Positions 1-10,482 of a DNA stretch of 64,000 bases are shown in pieces. Position 1 is the stretch's first letter. Every line of letters begins with the position of its first letter. This DNA comes from Dipteris shenzhenensis (taxonomy: Eukaryota > Polypodiophyta > Polypodiopsida > Gleicheniales). The notes beneath the pieces are model-generated. The model was not told the origin of the DNA, made no database searches, and worked only from the letters and a program-made list of their open reading frames with translations. The stretch is from the NCBI GenBank assembly GCA_047967505.1, contig CM106538.1; one strand, given 5' to 3'. Made by a program: the position numbers and the translations under genes.

Positions 1-2717
1 TACAAAATTCTGGCCAAGGCAATCAGCCTCCGATTGCAGCCCCTTCTCCCAGATCTTATTCATGACACTCAGACGGGATTTGTGCATGGCAGAAGCATTT
101 TTGATAACATTTTCTCTTTCTGGGAAGCCTCAGAGTGGGCCATGCAGAGTGGCCAGCAGAATCTAGCCATTCTACTTTTGGATTTTGAGAAAGCTTATGA
201 CAGAGTAGATTGGAGTTTTTTGGAGGGCACCCTTCTACGTTTTGGCTTTACTGATGCTTGGATCAGAGGTGTTTCGTCCTTGTACATATCAGCCCACAGC
301 CAGGTACTTATTGGTGCGGTAAGGAGTGAGAGATTTCAGATTTCTAGATCAGTCCATCAGGGATGCCCCCTTGCTCCTTTCCTTTTTTTGTTCGTGGCCG
401 AAGCTATGAGTATCTATGTTAGATCTCAAGCTGACATTATTGGGCTGAGACTTCCCATTAGAAGGGAAGAGGAGTTACTTGACAGTGAGTTGGCAGATGA
501 CACAACAGTTTACTTGGATGCCACCACTCCACAGACGATCACTTCTTTTAGGACAGCATTGGATTTATTTTGCTTGGCGGCGGGAGCGCAGATAAATTGG
601 CATAAATCCAATGGCTTTTGGATCAGTGATGAGGACACTCCAGTTTGGGGGCTTGACATAGGATTTACTTGGGTTCAGAGGGGTGTGCCTGTCAAGTATT
701 TGGGCTGCTAGGTCGGCTTGGATATTTCTTCCACGCAGCAGTTTGCTCCCGTGTTGGAGAGCATCAAGAGGAAGCTCCTTTTTTGGAGCTCAACCAAGCT
801 AGATCTTGCCTCTAGAGTTGTGGTGGTCAACCAGGTCCTCTTGACCACGGCGTGGTTTGTTTATTCTTGCTGGTGCTATTCTAGGGACTGCATCACTCAG
901 CTCAAGAGACCGATCAGAAATTTTCTTTGGAGTGGGCTTGATGGCACAGCAGATACCTTAGCCAGGGTGGCTTGGGAGACCCTCATCCTCCCTACATAGG
1001 AAGGGGGTCTCAATATTATTGATCCAGATTTACAGAGTGTAGAGCTTTACTATGCAAGATGGTGGTGCGAGGACTTATGCCAGGGCAAGAACCGTGGAAG
1101 GCCTTTCTTATTAGCAACATACAGAGGTGCACACCTTATTCAAGAGGAGACTAGATGAGTAGTATTAGGTGGATCTTCACCACAGCACACCTCAGATCAC
1201 CTTCGTCCCCCCTCATGGTTGCCATTCTGAAAGCATGGGCCAGTTTTAGAAGCACTCTTCGGAGGATTCCTCGTTCCTCTCATGAAGAGATTGATAGGCA
1301 ACCCATCATGTGGAATGACAGTATTTTAGATGATCATGGCAGACCACTTGGTGCTTCACTCTACATGCAGTGGTCCAGGTGGGAGAGGGGATCTGCATCA
1401 TCTTTGGGGTCTTGGAAAGCTTTCCGCATGCTTCCAGAGGAGACCAAGTCTCAGTTGACAGGACATCTCAGAGGGAGTGCAAGGAGGATCTTGCAGATTG
1501 AGGCAGCCCTTCTAGAGGAGTGGGTAGACACAGATGATATGCCACTCACTTGCTCCACTTGGGCAGGTATTTTTACGAGAGGCGGTGTTCCGCTTCAGGT
1601 TTTGGACTTTCGAGATGCACAGGAGGATGCTTTAGTTTTTACTATGCAGGATGGTGGCAGATTGCTCAGATCCACAGAGGACATCTTGCTTGAGTCTGCC
1701 TTTCAGCCTATCAAGGTTGTAGGTCTTTTGGTGCAGGGATCAAATTCAGAGTGGTTCCTCGACCAAGACCCCCGGCTACTCTCCACCGGGTCTTGGAGGC
1801 TTTGGCTCTACGGTGGAGTTCCCATTAGGTATTTGCAATGGGACCCTGGAGAGTGGGAGTGGATTGACGCAGGGCATCAAGAGAAGAGCATCCCTTTCTT
1901 TCGTTACACGATCAGTAATGCCAGGAGATTTCAGCTCAGTAGTAGAGGCTGGAGACCTTCCAGAGTTCCTCATTGGGAGACATTTGATATCACTGCGGAT
2001 CTGCAGAGGTACTTCTGGAGGAGACTCTGGAAATCCCACAGGAATAGAAAGATCACTCTCTTCTTTTGGCTTTCTATCCATGGTGGGATTGCAGTGAACC
2101 TTTGGAGATCTAGGTTCGGGGCCGACCCTACTTGCCCTCGTTGCCTCTCTGCTTCGGAGACTAATCAGCATTGTTTATGGGATTGGAGACATGCGAGGAT
2201 GATTTGGATGGGGGTAGCCAGGATTTTCAGTCACTTTGCCCACTCCCCATTCTTTATGACATGGGGCTCAGTGGCTTGGCTTTCTCTTACAGGGCCTCAG
2301 GTATTCTATGAGAGACTTGACTCCTCTCAGGCCTTTTTGGTTCGACGTCATCAGATAGAGCCCTGTTCATTGGATGTGGTACCACACCTTCCTTTTACAG
2401 ATGTACATGCCTATGTGGATACTTCTTGGGAGATTTTAGCGAGCATAGCATCCTAGCATATCTGGAGAGCCAGATGCACAGAGGCTATGGAGGGTACTCA
2501 GGTTCATCCCTCACACACTTTGGCTAGTATCTGGACAAACACCGTACATACTTTGATGGCCGTATGGATGAGTATACAGGGAGACTCCCGTGCAGCCTCA
2601 ACTAGGAGGGCTTCTTTCTTCAGGGAATGGAAGGATTCTTCTTTCGTCTCTGAGACTCCTACAGGGTTGAGGTGGCACTTTCAGCCTCAGCCTTGGTTGT
2701 TTTCCACCTCACTTTGA
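1..2717 (+). pseudogene. LINE-A ORF2: reverse transcriptase + zf-RVT, broken
   Basis: The frame is open from base 1. The RT palm motifs are visible: LLLDFEKAYDRVDW (motif A, about 170-210), HQGCPLAPFLFLFV (motif B, about 355-400) and SELADDTTVY (motif C, catalytic DD, about 485-515). A TAG at 709-711 and another at 997-999 interrupt the frame. The frame then shifts before 1,155 and is open to a TAG at 2,454, with a last open piece to 2,717. The C-terminal part carries a zf-RVT-like block (LFFWLSIHGGIAVN, then CPRC...H..C, about 2,040-2,180). The protein would have copied element RNA at a nicked target. With three stops and a frameshift, this copy is dead. Confidence 0.9.
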
Positions 2718-2828
2718 GGGGGTTTTATTTATCCTCATGATTTCATGATGTTGTATTTCCGCTCAGAGCTTGCTCTAGCGAGTTTCTTTCTTATTTACTA
2801 GAAGTCTCTTTTTTGCAAAAAAAAAAAA
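1..2828 (+). mobile_element. LINE-A copy 1 (plant L1-type), 5' part outside window
   Basis: The left edge of the window lies inside the reverse transcriptase of a non-LTR retrotransposon. The coding part runs to a stop at 2,717. A ~100-bp 3' UTR follows and ends in a 12-nt A run at 2,817-2,828, a normal L1-type poly(A) tail. Related copies lie at 4,790-5,883 (minus), 21,060-21,500, 24,738-27,165 and 38,008-40,553. I call this family LINE-A. It differs from LINE-B in its RT motifs, its C-terminal zinc region and its tail type. Confidence 0.9.
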
Positions 2829-3019
2829 GATCGAGTAAAAAACATGGGATTCAGACTTTTATAACCAGCTTAAGTGAAAATCATAAGGTGAGCATTACAT
2901 CTGAAAGTAATGAGCAATCATACATTGTATGAATGACTATCCAACATGATACACATAAGGTGGACTGAGGATATGGGGTAGTTATCCTTAATTTCCACCC
3001 TATGACTACATTATCTATG
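2829..3019. other. Unassigned spacer
   Basis: This AT-rich stretch lies between the LINE poly(A) tail and the minus-strand copia RNase H remnant. It could be the 3' non-coding end or LTR of that copia element. I could not pair it with a second LTR copy. Confidence 0.4.
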
Positions 3020-3480
3020 TGAGACCCAAGTCATCTCTCTGCTTGGCGAATCCTCTCGTGGTAGAGATTTGGTGAAGATATCAGCTAAAGTCTTTCTGAG
3101 GCAATACACCGTCTCAACTTCTCCATTTGTGCTTTGTGAGAGCATGGGACATCAGATTCATTATCAATGCAATACAACTCTGGTTGTCACAATAAAATCT
3201 GTGTGGAATCCTCTTGCTGAAATCCAAATCAGCAAGGATCAGATGAATCCATATGCTCTCACAGACTGAAAATGTGGTTGTCTTATACTCTGCCTCTATA
3301 GATGAAGGTGCTGTACCAAGAAACTATGGATTCACAGAGAGTAAAGCAATAACTCGTATGTGAACTCTTGAATTAGTAGGCATCTCCACGTACCTTCAAA
3401 CTCCTTTTTCAGCTCTCCAATAAATCGCTTTTGGCTGAGCCATTTGTTGACTGAGCCATTTGTTGACTTAATACTCCTGC
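3020..3480 (-). pseudogene. Ty1/copia RNase H fragment
   Basis: Read on the minus strand, this stretch gives the ordered C-terminal RNase H landmarks of copia polyproteins in broken frames: SSIEAEYK-like (about 3,285-3,300), CDNQS (about 3,180-3,190) and LADIFTKSL (about 3,060-3,085). It has several stops. The gag fragment at 3,690-4,165 lies upstream on the same strand, so both may come from one internally deleted element. Confidence 0.75.
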
Positions 3481-3689
3481 TTGAGATGTCTGTCGGGCCT
3501 GGTAGTAGTCACTATATAAGACTGCATTGGGCCTGGCTTGCCATAGTAATGGCATGGTCCTTTAATGGCTGCTCTGAAGCTTTTAATGTACTGAATTGTG
3601 CTTATGATCAGAAGTTAAACCTCCTTCGCAACAAGAGGAGGTTTGTGAGATTGGCTTGCCTCTCTTAAATCCTTTGTACTGCTTTTGAT
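3481..3689. other. Unassigned spacer inside copia debris
   Basis: This sequence lies between the minus-strand RNase H and gag remnants. No domain was recognised in any frame. It may replace the deleted protease, integrase and RT section of the element. Confidence 0.35.
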
Positions 3690-4165
3690 TACCCCCTGTT
3701 GACCTATTGGTCTTCTTTTCCATTCATTCCTTGAGGAAAGATATATGCATCTTCACGATTGTGCTGTCCCAAATCCTTTTGGCATTGCTCTTCGTATAGA
3801 AGCATTCCATCCAGCTCTGTGATGATGTAGGGAGTGGCTCTTTGCAATGGCATCATATCTCAACTTGTAATAAAATCTTGAAACTTGGTGTCAAGTTATT
3901 CAAGGTAAAGAGGGAGTATGTGTGCATCCTTGACCTTTCTACCAATGGATGCAAGCTGCTGAATAATATCTTTTAGCTTTGTTAGATGACTCTCCACTGT
4001 ATATAGTTCCTTAAATACGAACTCATTGCACTTTATTATGGACGACGACATCACTTTTGCCTTTTGGCTACAAGAATGTTCTTCATGGCGACTTCCACAT
4101 GGACTAGTTAGTGCAATCCAGCTTACAGCAAGAATTAAGCCACTTCTTTGCATCTTAAATGTCTT
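3690..4165 (-). pseudogene. Ty1/copia gag (UBN2-type) fragment
   Basis: The minus frame over 3,896-4,153 contains VESHLTKLKDIIQQLASIGR, a classic stretch of the UBN2/gag-polypeptide domain of plant copia capsid proteins. The reading frame upstream and downstream is degraded. Its position upstream of the RNase H scrap on the minus strand matches copia gene order. The whole central pol is missing. Confidence 0.75.
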
Positions 4166-4206
4166 TCCAAGCTTGTACTATGCTTGTGCCTACTTGCTAG
4201 AACCTT

Positions 4207-4435
4207 GAAGCTGTTGGCATGTCAGCAAGGCAGTGCAAGCATGAGCTTCTTCCACTATAAAGGCTGGTGCAGCTGCTTGTTTGTTCTCTCTGAGAGTTTA
4301 TGTCTCTCTACTTGTTGTTTTCATTAGCGAGTGCGGCAATGTCTTGGTCTCTTGTGTGAGCCTTTGTGGCCGAGTCTCTAGTCTTTTACAAATTCTATTG
4401 TGGGCCATGACAAGCCTGGTAGGGATGCGTGGCAG
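4207..4435. repeat. LTR-like direct repeat, copy A
   Basis: This sequence recurs at 4,653-4,789 plus 5,900-5,985. Shared blocks include GCATGAGCTTCTTCCACTAT and GTCTTGGTCTCTTGTGTGAG. The copy lies just upstream of the minus-strand copia gag, so it could be a 5' LTR of that element, but I found no primer-binding site next to it. Confidence 0.6.
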
Positions 4436-4773
4436 GCCTTTGAGTCATTCTATATAATAAAATGTGTGGACCTTGTAGGAGGGTTGATCAAGGTATTACG
4501 AGATTTTGTGGTTGTGCCACATGGCAACTTGCCATGGAACTGTGGACGTGGTAAGAAGATTTGTAAAAGGATTCCGGTGGCTCTTCCTTCCTCCCGGTTG
4601 GTTCGTGGATGCTTGGCCTTTAGGGTCGTTGGCGACCTCTTGTTTGGCTACTGGAACCTCGGAGCTACTGGCACGTCGGCAAGGCAGTGCAGGCATGAGC
4701 TTCTTCCACTATAACGGATGGCGCAGCTGCTTGTGTGTTCTCTCTCAGACTTTACATCTCTTTAGCTTTATTT

Positions 4774-4789
4774 CTATCAGCCTGCTACT
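4774..4789. repeat. Target-site duplication, left copy (mate at 5,884-5,899)
   Basis: CTATCAGCCTGCTACT is repeated exactly at 5,884-5,899. The two copies bracket a minus-strand LINE whose tail (a T run on the plus strand) begins right after the left copy. This is the signature of target-primed reverse transcription. Confidence 0.93.
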
Positions 4790-5883
4790 TTTTTTTTGCC
4801 GAAAAAACAATGCTAATTATATTACTTCGAAAACAAGATACAAGAGGTCAGCATTGCAGCTGACGGGCTGCGTTCACAAATCGGACGCAGCCCAAAAAGA
4901 TAACAAAAGTAAAGCTCTCTCTCACGGAGGGATAAGGCGAGTGTGAATGAACAGCCAGAGAGGTGGTGAGTAGCGCCACCGAAGGCCCTGCGAAGCCTGC
5001 TCGAAGAAGAGGCCCTGTGTGTCCCAAACCCGGAGGAAGCGTCTCCGCTTCTCCCGACCGGCCCGGGAGTCCCCCTGTATCTGGTCCCACTGGCCTCTGA
5101 GGGTATGTATAATCTCACTCCAGATGTCAGTCATGATCTGGGAAGTCGATAAGGAGGTGCCACCGAGGATCTGCGCAAGGTCCAGATGTGCCAACCTGCG
5201 ATGCTGCTGATAATCTCCCAGACTGGCTGCCTCTCCTGAGCTCCTGTGCCGGCCTCTACCAGGTGCTGCGGGATACTCTCGAGCGGCCCCCACGTCCCCT
5301 GTGTAATAAGGAATGTGGGGTCCTGCTGACAGGCCTCGAATAAATGATGAAAACCAGGTGCGGTGCTGCACCAGCAGAACGCGCCCCAAGTGATCAATCC
5401 TAGCTCCGGTGCTGCGCGAGTAAGGATCCCGAAAGTCCACCTCCACACTTCCTGGGCACGAGTGCAACTCCATAGGCAGTGTTTTGGTGACTCCTCGTCC
5501 TCATGACAGATCTGACAACGTCCGTCCTGGCCAATCTGCCGCAACCAGCTCCCCACTGGAAGACCTTTGTGGGCAAGAAGCCACAAGAAGTAGGAGATCT
5601 TCCGCGGCCGCCAACTCTCCCACAAGGCCTTCCAGAAGGCTTGCAAAAAGAACCTGGAAATACCCTGTGCATACCAACTGGGCCGCTGGGTGGGAGGGCG
5701 GCTCTGCATCCTCCCTAGAACTCACCTGCCCAAAGTCGTGCTGTAGGCAAAGGAGGTCGGCCCCTGACCTGTCGCAATCTCTGGCCATCTCCACTCTCCT
5801 GGGTCCCAATCAAGTCTGACAAGGCCCGCCCCTCCCAGAGCCAGAGACGCCAAAGCTGCAGCTGATCCTGCTCTATGCAAGGG
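4790..5883 (-). mobile_element. LINE-A copy 2, 5'-truncated, with TSD
   Basis: The element is bounded by an exact 16-bp duplication. Its poly(A) appears as the T run at 4,789-4,797. The minus frame over 5,131-5,709 encodes the RT C-terminal zf-RVT region (SYFLWLLAHKGLPVG, then CQIC...H..C...C), followed by the usual C-terminal tail in a second frame (4,922-5,473). The RT catalytic palm is absent, so this is a short 5'-truncated insertion. It lies in one copy of an LTR-like repeat, so it is younger than that repeat. Confidence 0.93.
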
Positions 5884-5991
5884 CTATCAGCCTGCTACTA
5901 GGTCTTGGTCTCTTGTGTGAGCCTTTGTGGCTGAGTCTCTAGTCTTTTACAAAGTCTGTGAGCCGCAACAGGCCGAATCGGGATGAGTGGC

Positions 5992-6445
5992 TGTCACAAA
6001 ATCATTCTCATCCCAAGAAATAAAGTTTATTATTGAATCCAATCAAAGAAAGTTGACTTTAGTCGACTAGAGCAAGTTTCTTTTTCCTTTGTTTTTGCAT
6101 TAGTTAAAATACTTTGTGGGGACACCCATAAGGGACTAGAATCAATCCAAGAACTAGAATGCATGCATTAGCTAACCTCTAATGGGTTAAAGTGTGTTGG
6201 ATATTGTTGTATTTGCTGCAAGACCTTGGAGAGTGCAAAAAGTCCCACATTTTAAGGGAAAAATGTGCCAAGCTGGACTACCAGCTTTTAGAAAGGATCC
6301 TTCCGAGAGGAAAACGAGATTCAGCTAGCTTTTACTGGCTGAAAGCAAGGCAAAGCTAGAATTAGCAAGGCTGCCCTAGTTTTTTAAATAAGTAAGCTTC
6401 TGTTATTAGAAATCCAATTGTATTAGATTCATGCTTCTTCGTGAG
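5992..6445 (+). repeat. Ty3/gypsy LTR (same family as 56,285-56,800)
   Basis: The sequence starts with TGTCAC and matches the LTR at 56,285 over several hundred bases. Shared blocks include AGAATGCATGCATT, GCTAACCTCTAATGGGT and CCCACATTTTAAG. A TATA-like TTAAATAAG near the 3' side corresponds to TATAAAATAAGG in the other copy. The 3' limit is approximate because the following CT tract obscures it. Confidence 0.75.
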
Positions 6446-6459
6446 CCAGCTTGTAAACA

Positions 6460-6462
<3 letters not shown>

Positions 6463-6516
<54 letters not shown>

Positions 6517-6638
6517 CTCTCCGCTCAGCCTCTCCGCCTCTGCTAGCCCTCCGCTCAGCCTCTCTGCCTCAACCACCCCTCACTCGCTCCGCCTCCCCTC
6601 TGCTCAGCCTCTCCGCCTCAGCCCCCCTCACCCGCTCA

Positions 6639-6678
<40 letters not shown>
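6463..6678. repeat. CT microsatellite tracts and CT-rich filler
   Basis: Two (CT)n runs, at 6,463-6,513 and about 6,641-6,678, flank a C/T-rich segment with repeated CCGCTCAGCCTCT-like units. Long Ser/Leu/Pro open frames here come from the repeat and are not genes. Confidence 0.9.
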
Positions 6679-6681
<3 letters not shown>

Positions 6682-6865
6682 GTAGCTCTCCCACCCGTAC
6701 AGCCCCGTCTGTACCCCTCCGTCCGTACTTCTCTGTTCGTACAACCCCGTCTCCCGTTAGCAGCCCATCAGCAACAAACACACTAACCCTAACCCTGAGT
6801 TGGGCTAAACCCCCAACCCAACCCGGGGGTTAGGTTCAGCTAGGGGGTTCAACAAACATCCAATT

Positions 6866-7390
6866 ATGGACTGGCCTACCCTCTCCTCCAAGTCCCCATC
6901 AACTCCTTCAACCTCCATCAGGATTCGATACTCCACAGTTGCAGCCATGACACACTCTCCTTATGCACGGAATTACGAACAAGAAGGCTCAAAACGACCC
7001 ATCCTTGGGCAACAGGATCAGATTTTTTATCTGCAGGAGGCAGTGAGAGAGCTACGATAGGAACTGGCAAAACTAAAGGCTTGAATTCACATTCTGGAAG
7101 GGCTTGGTAAGCAGACAGTAATTGATGAGGCTGTAAAATCTTGTAAGGATTCCCCCCCTACCCCACAGCTAGTCTCTATAGTCAAAGATCTTGTTCACAT
7201 TGAAGTACAAACTGCTAAGAAGGAAGTGATTGTGGAAATGGACACCAAAGCAAGTAAGTCTGATATTCAAGCAAAGATCAAAGAACATGAAGCTAGAAGT
7301 GATAATGTACCGAAGATTAGAATAGGGGGACTCCCCGAAGATTGGTACAAAGAGGAGGACACATATAGTGAAATATTGACAAAGGTCAAA
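6866..7390 (+). pseudogene. LINE ORF1-like (RRM-type) fragment
   Basis: Broken frames encode a coiled-coil-like stretch (DQIFYLQEAVRELR) and then KIRIGGLPEDWYKEEDTYSE. The latter resembles the start of the RNA-recognition domain of L1-type ORF1 proteins. A second copy of the same protein lies at 8,940-9,755. The fragment is cut at about 7,390, where gypsy integrase sequence begins with no stop between them. Confidence 0.65.
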
Positions 7391-8215
7391 GGGATATCCA
7401 CAAGTTCATCACAGAATGTCTTACCTGTCGGAAAGTAAAGTGTGAAAGACAATAGACAGCTAGTCTTTCGGTGCCCCAGGCTCCTTGGGAAAGTATAGCC
7501 ATGGATTTTATCTTTGATTTTCCAAGGTCAAAGAATGGAAATGATAATTGATAGGTTCAACAAGCAGGCTCACCTTATTTCTATCAAGAAGACCCTAAAG
7601 ACCAGACCACATGGCAAGATTGTTTTTGGCACAACTTTACAAGTACAATGGGATGCCTAAGCCCATAGTTAGTGAACCGAGATCTGAGAATGATCAGCTT
7701 GTTTTGGAGAGCAATATTCGATAACTTGGGGACAAAGTTGGATTTCTCATCTTCTTTTCACCCCCAATCAAACGGTCAAAGCGAGATTGCTAATTCCATG
7801 GTGCTAGATTTTGGAAGTGCTATGTGTCTGAGCAAAAAGCTGAATGGGAAAAGCATCTTTCTTTTCTCACCCACAACTGCACAAGAAGGAAAGTCCCATT
7901 CGAATTGGTCTATGAAAATGTAATTTTGCCGCCTATTCTAAGGACCAAGGACGAGATTTTGGCAACCGATCAGTATGTTCAAGATCTAGAAATAGTTTTT
8001 TCTTACGATCGTACATCCATTGAAATATCTAGAGAGAAGCTCAAGTAAGATGCATATAAGCACAAAAGGAAAATTAATCTCCAAGAGGGAGATTGGTACT
8101 TCTCAAATTTGAGAAGCGTGGCTGAGGAAGATGAAAGGCAAAGAAAAGGTATATCCAAAGCTTTCAATCAGATATTATGGACCTTTCCAGGTCACAAAAC
8201 CAATAAGATCTTCAC
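7391..8215 (+). pseudogene. Ty3/gypsy integrase + chromodomain-region fragment
   Basis: The zinc-finger tail (ECLTCRKVKC) at about 7,405-7,445 is followed by WESIAMDFIFDFPRSKNGN, the integrase core block SFHPQSNGQSE (about 7,750-7,790) and LPPILRTKDEILATDQYV. A chromo-type C-terminus (RYYGPFQVT-like) reaches about 8,210. Order and wording match the gypsy pol at 53,780-56,260, so both are the same family. RT, RNase H and protease are missing. Several frameshifts are present. Confidence 0.85.
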
Positions 8216-8770
8216 AAGACCGTCTTTACGATGACTCAGGTAGCTAGGGCATGACTCCCACGGGGGCAGAATGCTTTGGCTCAACTAGAGATACAGTGTT
8301 TCCAAAAACACTTTCAAGATCCACTGACAAGGGCTGGCTTTTCGACACTTAACTGCAGCCAACTACCATGTATGCATAGCACCTTTTTGGGGGAAGAGTG
8401 ATCTCCTGAAGACAAAGTGGAGGAGATTTGAGTGGCTATAGGTGACTCTGGAGTCTAGGATGATTCGGAGTAAGCCCTCAGTCCCACATGAGATAGTACA
8501 TGCAGAGGTCACCATGACACCTCTCTAGGTTGATGCCATCTTTCAGATAGTGGCATTCATCCACAGATTCTAGGACTTACCTCACTGGAGACTACCGAGG
8601 CTCTGGCCTTACAGTCATCCAAACGACTAGCAGAGAGTGAGATAGACACATGGTATGCACGTATATCCATATGGTTTTCCTGGCATTGTATTCATATGGA
8701 CAAGCTTCCCCCCTTTTCAGTACGGCATGGATGCGCCACCTAAGTCGATCCCACGAGATGAGATCACCAA
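8216..8770 (+). pseudogene. LINE-B ORF2 C-terminal fragment
   Basis: Broken frames match the LINE-B region downstream of the RT: SRMIRSKPSVPHE-like, then the VDAIFQ and DLP-rich stretch. The same order is seen in the minus copies at 29,183-30,700 and 57,047-58,889. Many stops are present. Confidence 0.75.
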
Positions 8771-8939
8771 GCAGAAGGACGAGGAGGTCGACGCCAAGTA
8801 GGAGGTTATCATCGAAGAGTCACCGAACACAAAACCCTAGTCGCTGCCGCCTCTAGGTCTTCACCACCACACAAAACCTACCCGCCACTGCTTCTAGGTC
8901 ACCACCGCCTCTGGTCGTCTATTAGCTGGAGCAAACCCA

Positions 8940-9755
8940 CCCTGGGCTGGGCTGAACCCTTGCCCCAGCTTGGGGGCTAGCCTTAGCAAAGGGAATCCTT
9001 CAGCACAGGCTAAGCTTTTTGCTATGACTCCAGCCAACAAGAAGCCCTGTTACACCTCCATAGCCCCAACGCCATCTCCCTATGCCTTGACCTACCACAT
9101 ATTCCAGAGTAAACTTGATCCACATGAGCAGATTTATTTCCTACAACGGAAACTTAGAGATGCAAACCTTCGCATTGCATCTTTGGAGAAGACAGTTTCA
9201 GCAATGAAAAGCAAGGGCAATGAGGGAATAATTCAAGAAGTTCTATAGCAATGCAGTACAACAACACTTGCACCACAACTTGTGAGCAAGGTATAGGAAT
9301 TGGTTACCGCTCAGCTCAAGTCTATTAAATAGGAATTCACAGCAACAGAGAATACCAAGATCAATAAGTGTGATGTGTATGAGGAGGTAAAGGATTGGAA
9401 ATAATCGGATTATACGAATAGGAGGGCTGTGCGGCGAGAACTGGACTCTGGAATGTGGAAGTATGACAACAAAGTTTGAACACCTCAAGAAGGCTATTCC
9501 GCAGATTGAATGGGATCCAGAAGATATAAATTTACAGGCAAGGATAATCTTTCAAGACAAGAAAGCAAGGAACGAAGTCCTTAGACAAACCAACAGCTGA
9601 GAGGTACTAGAATATGGATTTCAAAGAAGCTCACCCCAACTCAGCTCAAGGCAAGAAAAGCAGAATTGACAAAAGTAAAAGAAGCTCGAAAGGAAGGAAA
9701 ATGTAATGAAGGCCACTTCACAACAATAGTATTAGACTTTAGTAATGTGCTGAAT
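8940..9755 (+). pseudogene. LINE ORF1-like protein, second copy
   Basis: The open part (8,970-9,248) has a predicted helical segment (EQIYFLQRKLRDANLRIASL). After several frame changes the C-terminal half shows NLQARIIFQDKKARNEVL (about 9,525-9,585) and then WISKKLTPTQLKARKAELTK (about 9,610-9,675). This matches the RRM plus C-terminal domain layout of L1-type ORF1 proteins, which bind element RNA as trimers. It ends at the Penelope-like pseudo-LTR. It may be the ORF1 of LINE-B, whose ORF2 lies at 10,483, but I cannot prove the link. Confidence 0.65.
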
Positions 9756-9868
9756 AGAGAGTTTGTTTGAGTATGCTTGTGCTTTCTAAGTTAGAAATGT
9801 ATTTTTGCCTCTTTGTAGAAACGATACATAAGTGTAAAGGGCCATTTAGCTATTTATGTTTTAAATAA

Positions 9869-9905
<37 letters not shown>

Positions 9906-10282
9906 TAGTTTTTTGGAAGTTTTTGTTTCTTGACTTGCTTGTTTATTTTTGCTTAGTCACCTACTTCGTTTCTTCTTTATTTCTTGTTTTCATTCTCTTT
10001 TGTTTATTTGACATATTTTAGTAAGCACTGGGTTTGCCCAAGAGACTCCGCGGGTCTTTAGAAACCCAGTATAGCTGCTTATGCTTGGGCTCTGATAACA
10101 ACATAAGTGTTGCTTTGCTTGCTAAGTATGTCTTCCTTTTGTTTTTCATAAAAGTTTTTGTTTACCTCTTTTTTCTTGTCTTTCATTTTCTCTTTTATTT
10201 TCTTTGTAGATTTTTAATCTTTAGAACAACAAAAATTCTAAATTTGTATGATTGGACTTATTCTAGTCTTACAAAGGTATAT
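9756..10282 (+). repeat. PLE pseudo-LTR, left copy
   Basis: This copy is near-identical to 16,199-16,702. Differences are small indels, a longer GA tract (9,871-9,901) and scattered substitutions. Both copies contain the segment beginning ACTGGGTTTGCCCAAG, which can fold into a nested pseudoknot (10,027-10,090). Confidence 0.9.
10027..10090 (+). ncRNA. Candidate structured RNA: nested double-pseudoknot topology
   Basis: Three helices can be drawn. Helix 1 pairs ACTGGGTTT (10,027-10,035) with AAACCCAGT (10,062-10,070), 9 bp and perfect. Helix 2 pairs GCCCAAG (10,036-10,042) with CTTGGGC (10,084-10,090), 7 bp and perfect, crossing helix 1. A 4-bp hairpin AGAC/GTCT (10,043-10,057) has the loop TCCGCGG. 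The strand order 1-2-hairpin-1'-2' is that of HDV-like self-cleaving ribozymes. I do not see a convincing P4 stem or the catalytic C in the expected joining region, so activity is speculative. In the right copy (16,456-16,519) helix 2 is intact, but helix 1 has one mismatch and the hairpin is weakened. Confidence 0.35.
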
Positions 10283-10482
10283 TTTCCTATCACCTTAGCG
10301 GACATGCAAATTCTTTGAATTTTCGTCCAAGTGGTGATCATCTGTTCAACTACATTGTTTTATCTTACGCGGGTGCAGAAGCCCCAACAGCTAATCTTAT
10401 TCTCATTTATTCTTATTATTATTTTAACTCTTTTCTTTTTGTTTAATTTTTAATTCTCTCTCTCTCTCTGTCGGACTTCATC
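10283..10482. other. PLE internal sequence left of the LINE insertion
   Basis: T-rich sequence without a recognisable frame continues the PLE between its left repeat and the LINE-B 5' junction. A CT run at about 10,455-10,470 lies at the junction. Confidence 0.5.

Larger units (their letters stand above)
4653..5985. repeat. LTR-like direct repeat, copy B, split by a LINE insertion
   Basis: Copy B of the repeat at 4,207-4,435 runs from 4,653 to 4,789 and resumes at 5,900-5,985. The LINE-A fragment at 4,790-5,883 lies between, bounded by a 16-bp target-site duplication. The two halves rejoin in the same order as in copy A. Confidence 0.75.

Noticed and set aside
1776-2171. Minus-strand open frames inside LINE coding regions
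   Set aside because: They are shadows of the LINE ORF2 frame on the other strand.
6781-6796. CTAACCCTAACCCT resembling telomere repeat (also near 14,240)
   Set aside because: Only two units or fewer, inside LINE/PLE sequence, with no array.
6431-6833. Ser/Leu/Pro-rich open frames
   Set aside because: They are translations of CT microsatellites; the same applies to 30,628-31,465.
10034-10318. Hydrophobic open frame shared by both PLE repeats (also 16,463-16,711)
   Set aside because: The frame is shared because the DNA repeat is shared. It has no ATG start in frame at its beginning, and its membrane-like character comes from T-rich codons.
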